The position numbers were made by a program, and so were the translations under genes. Below the pieces are notes generated by a model. That model did not search any database. It saw only the letters and a list, made by a program, of their open reading frames with translations, and had not been told where the DNA came from. A stretch of 64,000 nucleotides of DNA from Bacillus sp. ISL-45 (GTDB lineage Bacteria; Bacillota; Bacilli; Bacillales; Cytobacillaceae): assembly GCF_018613195.1 (NCBI RefSeq), contig NZ_JAGGQQ010000009.1, positions 186,001-250,000 on the forward strand, in the 5' to 3' direction. Position 1 is the first letter of the stretch, and each line of letters starts with the position of its first letter. Shown piece by piece: positions 58,887 to 64,000 of the stretch.

Positions 58887-59320
58887 TTGGTAGACGTCCT
58901 GACAGAAATAGAAATTAAATCCCCGGTTGTTAGGGCTTCAGAATATGGGGACGTGATTACTCTTTGGCAAAAGGCTCAGGCTGGGACTGGTTCGGGCTCC
59001 AGCTTAGCGACGGCCGTGAGCTGCTGCTTAATCAAATGTCCTCCGGTCAGCCAATGGCAAATGTTATTGAAGAGGACGGAAGTATCCGTTTTACAAGATC
59101 CATAACTTTCAAGAAAATAAAGCGTTGGAAAAGGGTATGTAAAGTAACCGGCAGGAAAGGCTGGCTGATGGAAAGAGCAGATCACTCTCTGGAAAAGGTT
59201 TATGGAACTTGTTGGGTATGCAAACTGAAAAATGGGAACGTTGCTGCGAGTAGCAAGGTTTTTGTTTTACAAAATCAAGGAAAGTTCGTTAGGAAAAGTG
59301 TAATTTCATCGAAAATATAG
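58887..59320 (+). pseudogene. Frameshifted lipocalin-like (AttH/CrtC-type) gene fragment
   Basis: A TTG at 58887 follows ATGGAGGAATT, a strong ribosome binding site, and opens a frame LVDVLTEIEIKSPVV that continues to 59105. A second frame, offset by two bases, from about 58964 to 59320 encodes GSGWDWFGLQLSDGRELLLNQ, which resembles the AttH/hydroxyneurosporene-hydratase lipocalin signature. Joining the two near 58960-58975 (GGCAAAAGGC) would give about 145 residues, much less than the 300 or more of the family. It is best read as a decayed or broken gene; a sequencing error in the A-run is possible. Confidence 0.4.
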
Positions 59321-59391
59321 CCATAAATCGCTCAGAAAGGACTATATAGGATTAAACCTGACCCAAATGGTCTAAATAAGTAAGGAAAGAG

Positions 59392-60720
59392 TTGGTAACT
59401 AAGGGGCTGGGAAGTTTGTTGAAGAAGATTGTTTTGCGAATACGGGAAAGTATATGGCTGAAGCCGGTTATTTACAGCGTACTGGCATTCCTGCTGGCAT
59501 TGGCCGTGATTTATATCGATCATAACGAATTGGCTCAGGGAATAGTCCCTTCGTTTTTGCTGACAAATGTTGAGTTGGCGCAGACGATTTTAGGTTCGAT
59601 TTCTGGAGCGCTGCTGACAATGACGACGATTACCTTTTCGACGATCATGGTCGTGCTGACTACATATTCATCTCAATTTTCTCCGAGGACACTAAGTAAT
59701 TTTGTCGAGGATCCGGTGACGTTGCGCGTGCTGGGAATCTTCATGGGAGGCTTCGTCTACTCGATCCTGTCGCTATTGTTCATGAGTGAAACATGGTACG
59801 AGGGCCAGGTGATCTCAGCTACGGTCGGGGTCTTCATTGCGTTCATCTGTCTCGCATTCTTTGCCTATTTTATCCATAATGTCGCCACTTCCGTCCAGGT
59901 CAGCACGCTGATCAGGGAGATCACTGAGGGGGCTTTAAAGGTTATCAGAAGACAGGAGGATACACTAGAGAGTGAATACACAAATGTAATTGATGACAGG
60001 AAAGATGCGGGATTCACCTACGAATTTGTCCGGGATGTAAAATCCAGGGGGTACGGTTATGTTCAGCTTACAGACTATCAAGGGCTTTTGAAATATGCAT
60101 CTGTAAACGGGCTCGGGGTCGAAGCTAATTTCCTGAACGGTGATTTTCTGACAGAAGACAGCATTGCCTTCAGAGTCCACCATAGTGGTGAAATCAATGA
60201 GGATATTGATGCTGTCTTGAATCAATACTTAAGGCTCGGAAAAGAGCGGTCTTCGATACAGGATCCTGAATTTGCGCTGCAGAAGATTGTGGAGGTAGCC
60301 TTGAGGGCCATCTCCCCGGGGATTAATGACCCGAATACCGCCAGAGTCTGTATTTCCTATCTAGGCATGGCCCTGTCCCATCTATGCCGAGTCCGTTCAA
60401 ATGGAAGGTATATAGCTTATTATGATGAAGATTTGCAGCCGAGAATTATCGGGAAGCAAAAACGCACGATGGATATCCTGTATTTATCCTTTTATCAAAT
60501 TGTCCATTATGGAAGCCAGGACTTTTCCATTCTTACTGCTTTGATCGACGCTTATTTGCTGATTGGAAAAACGGCTGACGATTCCTTGAAAAAAAGCATA
60601 TGGGAGCTGTATATCTACAGCATGGAAAAATTTGATTCAAACGAGTTGAAGGAGCTCGACCAGATCTATTTGAATGAGAAAAAAAGAGAACTATCAACGG
60701 TACTGGGAATCGCTCTTTAA
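59392..60720 (+). CDS. DUF2254 membrane protein
   Basis: 442 residues from the TTG at 59392 (after AAGGAAAGAG); a TTG at 59416 after AAGGGGCTGGG is an alternative. Four transmembrane helices (about 25-45, 60-90, 105-125 and 135-160) precede a soluble C-terminal domain. DUF2254 signatures are ISGALLTMTTITFSTIMVVL, SSQFSPRTLSNFVED, and AISPGINDPNTARVC. Its function is unknown; the family is widely spread in bacteria. Monocistronic. Confidence 0.85.
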   Translation: MVTKGLGSLLKKIVLRIRESIWLKPVIYSVLAFLLALAVIYIDHNELAQGIVPSFLLTNVELAQTILGSISGALLTMTTITFSTIMVVLTTYSSQFSPRTLSNFVEDPVTLRVLGIFMGGFVYSILSLLFMSETWYEGQVISATVGVFIAFICLAFFAYFIHNVATSVQVSTLIREITEGALKVIRRQEDTLESEYTNVIDDRKDAGFTYEFVRDVKSRGYGYVQLTDYQGLLKYASVNGLGVEANFLNGDFLTEDSIAFRVHHSGEINEDIDAVLNQYLRLGKERSSIQDPEFALQKIVEVALRAISPGINDPNTARVCISYLGMALSHLCRVRSNGRYIAYYDEDLQPRIIGKQKRTMDILYLSFYQIVHYGSQDFSILTALIDAYLLIGKTADDSLKKSIWELYIYSMEKFDSNELKELDQIYLNEKKRELSTVLGIAL

Positions 60721-60897
60721 TGGATTCCTGACTTTTCTAGACAAAAAATGACAAAATTCATCAATTTTATGGGTCAAATGTAATAATTCCATTGTGCGAA
60801 ACCTAGTTTGTTTGTTATTTTAATAATGGAACTACTCCAGAATATTTAGAATTTCCAACAGACATTCATGCGGCGAGGCACAGGAGGATTTATTTTA

Positions 60898-63138
60898 ATG
60901 GGCAATGAAGGGAAGATACAACGATACACCGGTTTATCTATAATTATTTTTCTTCTGTTCGCGGAGCTGATTGATTGGCTGACTTCATTTTATTTTTCCA
61001 TAAGTAAAGCGGAAGGCTTTTTGATTGATTTAGCTGTGTCCTTTTTCTACATCACATTGGTCTTCCTTGTATTTAAAGGATTAAAAAATGCAGCAGAGGA
61101 TCTGGAAGGGCACAAAAAAAGACTGAAAAACATATTTGATACCCTGGATGTCGCGATTTGGTCCCATGATCTGAAGTCGGGCACACTGCTGATCACAACT
61201 GGTATCGAAAAATTATACGGACATTCATCCGAAGAATTTTATCAAGACAACACGCTCTGGAAAAAGGTCATCCATCCTGAGGATTTGTCCATCTTAGCCG
61301 AGAGGGAAGCTGGATTTTCAAGAGGGGAAGCTGTCACCAGTATATATCGGATCATTCGTCCTGATGGAGAGGTGCGCTGGATTCAGGACAGAGGCATTCC
61401 AGTCATTGATGAAAATAGAAATTTTGTTGATTTTACCAGTGTTCTATTCGACATTACCGACCGTAAGGAAAGTGAAGGACGCTATCGCAGCCTTGTGGAA
61501 ATGTCGCCTGATTTGATTGCTGTTTACAGCAGAGGAAAACTGGATTATATCAATGAAGCTGGCTGCAGGCTGTTCAAGGCGGAAAGTCCGGCAGAATTGG
61601 TCGGAAAGCCGATCTCCAAGCTGATTCCCTCTGAGGTACTCTCCCGGATAAAAAACCGTGAATTGACAATAGATGAAGATTTTGAGGAAAAACTGTGGTT
61701 CGAATTTAAGGCGACACAGTTGGACGGGCAAGAGATTGAGGTTGAAATGTCCGCGATGCCGATTTTATATGAGGGAAGAATGGCTGAACAAATTGTCGGC
61801 CGTGATTTGACGCAGCGTAAGAAGGCAGAAAAAACCATTAAATATATGGCCTATTTTGACGTGCTTACCGGGCTGCCGAATCGGAACATGGTAAGGAAGC
61901 ACCTGAATGCAGCACTATCAAACGGCAACGAGATGCTCGCAGTACTCTTCCTTGACCTGGACCGTTTCAAGATTATCAATGATACGAAAGGCCATCGTTT
62001 TGGCGACTTGTTGTTAAAGGTTGTTGCCAGCAGGCTGAAGAATGCAGTCAAGGATCAGGGGCTGGTATCACGCCAGGGCGGTGATGAATTCATCATTGTG
62101 CTCAAAGCTGTCAGCAGGGAACAAGTCATTGAAGTTGCGGACAGAGTCCTAAATGAGTTTAATGAGGGGATCACCATCGATGGCCAGGAGTTTTTTGTGA
62201 CCCCAAGTATCGGAATCAGCATGGCACCAGAGGATGGCCAGGATGAGGAAACGCTGATCAAGCATGCCGATACGGCGATGTACCTGGCGAAAGACAGTGG
62301 AAAAAACAATTACCAGTTTTACACGACTCAGCTGCACGGGCTTTCATCACGAAAAATGGAGCTGGAGAATGGTCTAAGGAAAGCATTGGAGCATAATCAG
62401 CTCATGCTTCACTATCAACCACAGTTTAATATGGAAACAGGGGAAATCATCGGAGTAGAGGCACTTGTACGCTGGATGCATCCAAAAAATGGTCTCATAT
62501 CACCAGCAGAATTTATTCCCCTTGCCGAGGAAACAGGGTTGATCGTCCCGCTTGGCAAATGGGTGCTGGAAAAGGCGGCGGCGCAAAACAAAGAATGGCA
62601 GGAGAAAGGCTGCAGGCCGATACCGATGTCAGTGAACATTTCTGTGCGGCAGCTCCAGGAAGAGCGTTTCATTTATACGGTAAAACAGGTACTGACCGAT
62701 ACCCAGCTGGCACCGAATTATCTGGATTTTGAGATCACTGAGAGCGTCATGCAGAACAGCGAGAAGACAGCGAGGATCCTGGACCAGCTGAAGGAGCTTG
62801 GTATAACGCTTGCGATCGACGATTTTGGTACCGGATATTCATCGTTAAGTTTGCTGAAGCATTTTCCAATTGATAAAATCAAAATCGATAAGTCATTTGT
62901 TGATGATATCATCCATCATTCCAACCAGGGAGCTATGGTCAAAACGATCATTGACATGGGACACAATCTGCAATTCGACGTCATTGCTGAAGGCGTCGAG
63001 GAACCGGAGCAGGTTGCATTTTTGCTCGAAAACGGCTGCGTGATCGGACAAGGCTATCATTTCAGCAGGCCTTTGCCAGTAGAAGAAATGGAAGAGCTGC
63101 TTTTTAAAAATACGAAACATGAAGGCATTCTGCAGTAG
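60898..63138 (+). CDS. PAS-PAS-GGDEF-EAL cyclic-di-GMP enzyme
   Basis: 746 residues from the ATG at 60898, ten bases after CAGGAGG. Two transmembrane helices (about 10-30 and 42-62) are followed by two PAS domains (about 75-190 and 195-310), GGDEF (315-480) and EAL (490-740). The GGDEF motif is intact at residues 394-398 (RQGGDEF) and the EAL motif at 521-523 (VEALVRW), with DDFGTGYSSL and KIDKSFVDD. Both diguanylate cyclase and phosphodiesterase activity are thus possible. It is a plausible input to the c-di-GMP riboswitch at 37455. A terminator overlaps its end. Confidence 0.93.
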   Translation: MGNEGKIQRYTGLSIIIFLLFAELIDWLTSFYFSISKAEGFLIDLAVSFFYITLVFLVFKGLKNAAEDLEGHKKRLKNIFDTLDVAIWSHDLKSGTLLITTGIEKLYGHSSEEFYQDNTLWKKVIHPEDLSILAEREAGFSRGEAVTSIYRIIRPDGEVRWIQDRGIPVIDENRNFVDFTSVLFDITDRKESEGRYRSLVEMSPDLIAVYSRGKLDYINEAGCRLFKAESPAELVGKPISKLIPSEVLSRIKNRELTIDEDFEEKLWFEFKATQLDGQEIEVEMSAMPILYEGRMAEQIVGRDLTQRKKAEKTIKYMAYFDVLTGLPNRNMVRKHLNAALSNGNEMLAVLFLDLDRFKIINDTKGHRFGDLLLKVVASRLKNAVKDQGLVSRQGGDEFIIVLKAVSREQVIEVADRVLNEFNEGITIDGQEFFVTPSIGISMAPEDGQDEETLIKHADTAMYLAKDSGKNNYQFYTTQLHGLSSRKMELENGLRKALEHNQLMLHYQPQFNMETGEIIGVEALVRWMHPKNGLISPAEFIPLAEETGLIVPLGKWVLEKAAAQNKEWQEKGCRPIPMSVNISVRQLQEERFIYTVKQVLTDTQLAPNYLDFEITESVMQNSEKTARILDQLKELGITLAIDDFGTGYSSLSLLKHFPIDKIKIDKSFVDDIIHHSNQGAMVKTIIDMGHNLQFDVIAEGVEEPEQVAFLLENGCVIGQGYHFSRPLPVEEMEELLFKNTKHEGILQ

Positions 63139-63160
63139 CGGAATGCCTTTGTTTAATTTT
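63122..63160 (+). terminator. Terminator of the GGDEF-EAL gene
   Basis: AAGGCATTC / GAATGCCTT with a ten-base loop containing the TAG stop, followed by TGTTTAATTTTT. Confidence 0.85.
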
Positions 63161-63221
63161 TTAACACTGTATATTGAAGCTTGCATTTGGGATGCTAAGG
63201 TTAAAAAAAGGAGTGCCTGGG

Positions 63222-63680
63222 ATGAAAAGATTATTAATGGTGTCAACATTGGTTTTTGCTCTCTTTTTAGCCGGAGCAGTGCAGGCTCAGGGAAATGCCA
63301 ATTGTAAAAAACTAGAAAAAACATTCAATACAAATGTAGAAACCGAAAATGGTGTCTGCAAGGTGGAAATTGTCCGTGAAAATATCAACCCGACGCATAT
63401 GGGGAAAAAGCTGTCTCCGGAAACGATGGAGCTGGTCTTCCATTTCGGATTTGAAAAGGTAGATGGACAGGTTGCTGTCATGGGAGAGCTGGCGCTTATG
63501 CAGGAAGAGGTAAATCCTGTTCTTGATGAATTGCGAAAAGGGAAGCTTGAAGTAACAGCAGTTCACAACCATATGATGCATGAGGAACCGAGAATCATGT
63601 ATGTCCATTTCCAGGGGATCGGCGATATGGAACAGCAGGCAAAAACGATTAAAGCAGCGATTGATAAGACGAGTAAATAG
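63222..63680 (+). CDS. Secreted DUF1259 (LppY/LpqO-like) protein
   Basis: 152 residues from the ATG at 63222, after AAAAGGAGTGCCTGG. A signal peptide (1-23, VQAQGN) is followed by one DUF1259 unit with CKKLEKTFNTNVETENGVCKVEI and TAVHNHMMHEEPRIMYVHFQG. The two cysteines may form a disulfide and the histidine cluster may bind metal. Many family members have two such units (about 300 aa); this one has one. Function unknown. Confidence 0.82.
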   Translation: MKRLLMVSTLVFALFLAGAVQAQGNANCKKLEKTFNTNVETENGVCKVEIVRENINPTHMGKKLSPETMELVFHFGFEKVDGQVAVMGELALMQEEVNPVLDELRKGKLEVTAVHNHMMHEEPRIMYVHFQGIGDMEQQAKTIKAAIDKTSK

Positions 63681-63799
63681 GAAAGTTTCTTTTGAATCAA
63701 GAACTGTATCCAGCAGCAGCCAATCAATACGAAAAAGCAGCGGATTTTAATTTCGCTGTTTTTCTAAGAGATAAGATAAAATAAATTTTACTAAGAGAA

Positions 63800-63840
63800 T
63801 TGTCCAGCTCCAGCTGACCAAGTCGCTTGCGGTTTACTAA
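63800..63840. repeat. Fragment of the dispersed intergenic repeat
   Basis: TCCAGCTCCAGCTGACC and TCGCTTGCGGTTT resemble parts of the repeat at 9330-9502 and of a repeat common in Bacillaceae. It lies in the 225-bp gap before the flavin oxidoreductase gene. Confidence 0.4.
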
Positions 63841-63905
63841 TGATGTTTAACAGAAGTGAGATTAGGCTATACACTTTCGTATACTAAAGGAGGAGGAACA
63901 CATCA

Positions 63906-64000
63906 ATGAATGAAAAATACAAACCATTATTTGAAACCTTTACGTTCCCTAATGGAATTAACCTGAAAAACAGACTTGTCATGGCACCGATGACCAACTT
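63906..64000 (+). CDS. Old-yellow-enzyme family NADH:flavin oxidoreductase, N-terminal part
   Basis: Only the first 31 codons are in the window. The sequence MNEKYKPLFETFTFPNG, then INLKNRLVMAPMTN, is the N terminus of an OYE/YqjM/YqiG-type FMN barrel. The APMT segment binds FMN. These enzymes reduce activated C=C bonds with NAD(P)H. AAAGGAGGAGG precedes the ATG. Confidence 0.85.
   Translation, partial: MNEKYKPLFETFTFPNGINLKNRLVMAPMTN

Overview
The window reads as chromosomal DNA from an aerobic, endospore-forming member of the Bacillaceae (Firmicutes), probably one of the environmental genera split from Bacillus, such as Mesobacillus. The evidence is strong AGGAGG-type ribosome binding sites, frequent TTG and GTG starts, low-to-moderate GC by eye, spore genes (PdaA, a YkvT/SleB-type cortex hydrolase, a LysM-GH18 SleL/YaaH-type enzyme, Spo0M), sigma-B-type promoters, an RsbR paralogue and many orthologues of B. 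subtilis y-genes (yfkD, yczE, ywrD, yerD, yfjO/yfjP). I see no rRNA, tRNA, CRISPR array, prophage or complete insertion sequence. The genus is an inference.

Layout. 1-9.3 kb: start of a metal-exporting P1B ATPase behind a Fur-type box, EamA and MFS transporters, OsmC, YczE, YfkD, then two genes with good sigma-B promoters (YtxH-like protein, YwrD-type gamma-glutamyltransferase), DUF421 and a small SE1561-like protein. 9.6-16 kb: class I fumarase, DUF3231, PdaA, AlkA-type glycosylase and a TrmA-family RNA methyltransferase. 16-20.6 kb: TetR regulator divergent from an MMPL/YhgE-like pair, with palindromic operators. 20.9-29 kb: ferritin, lipoprotein, NAD(P)-binding proteins, GltB-domain protein, MBL hydrolase and a secreted lamin-tail/PLD protein. 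29-37.4 kb: SwrC-type RND pump, ComB-like phosphatase, LysM-GH18, QueT under a preQ1 riboswitch, pirin. 37.4-41.7 kb: a cyclic-di-GMP-I riboswitch in front of a secreted DUF5667 protein, a yybP-ykoY (Mn2+) riboswitch in front of only very small genes, FbpB-like, Spo0M-like, kinase-like and RsbR proteins. 42-48 kb: FlaR-like kinase, GNAT, a DsbA/FrnE-like gene with an in-frame UGA exactly at its first catalytic cysteine, nitroreductase, MFS, SleB-type hydrolase. 48-54.5 kb: GNATs, GlpQ and a pcp-pxpB-pxpA-pxpC pyroglutamate pathway operon. 54.5-64 kb: RQC-minor-1 protein divergent from an ArsR/MFS pair, RluF with an apparent CUG start, a broken lipocalin-like gene, DUF2254, a PAS-GGDEF-EAL protein (a plausible source or sink for the c-di-GMP read at 37.5 kb), DUF1259, and the start of an old-yellow-enzyme gene.

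The most unusual signal lies between genes. Three intergenic regions carry tandem arrays with unrelated sequences but the same 52-bp period (3.5, 35.8 and 45.4 kb), each unit holding an inverted pair of 8-9 bp half-sites. At least four more short arrays (13.3, 21.6, 21.7 and 54.8 kb) have a 20-21 bp period, again each with its own sequence. These periods are close to five and two turns of B-DNA. The shared geometry without shared sequence is the best candidate here for something undescribed. The UGA-containing DsbA-like gene with a SECIS-like hairpin, and the Mn riboswitch without an evident transporter, are the next best.
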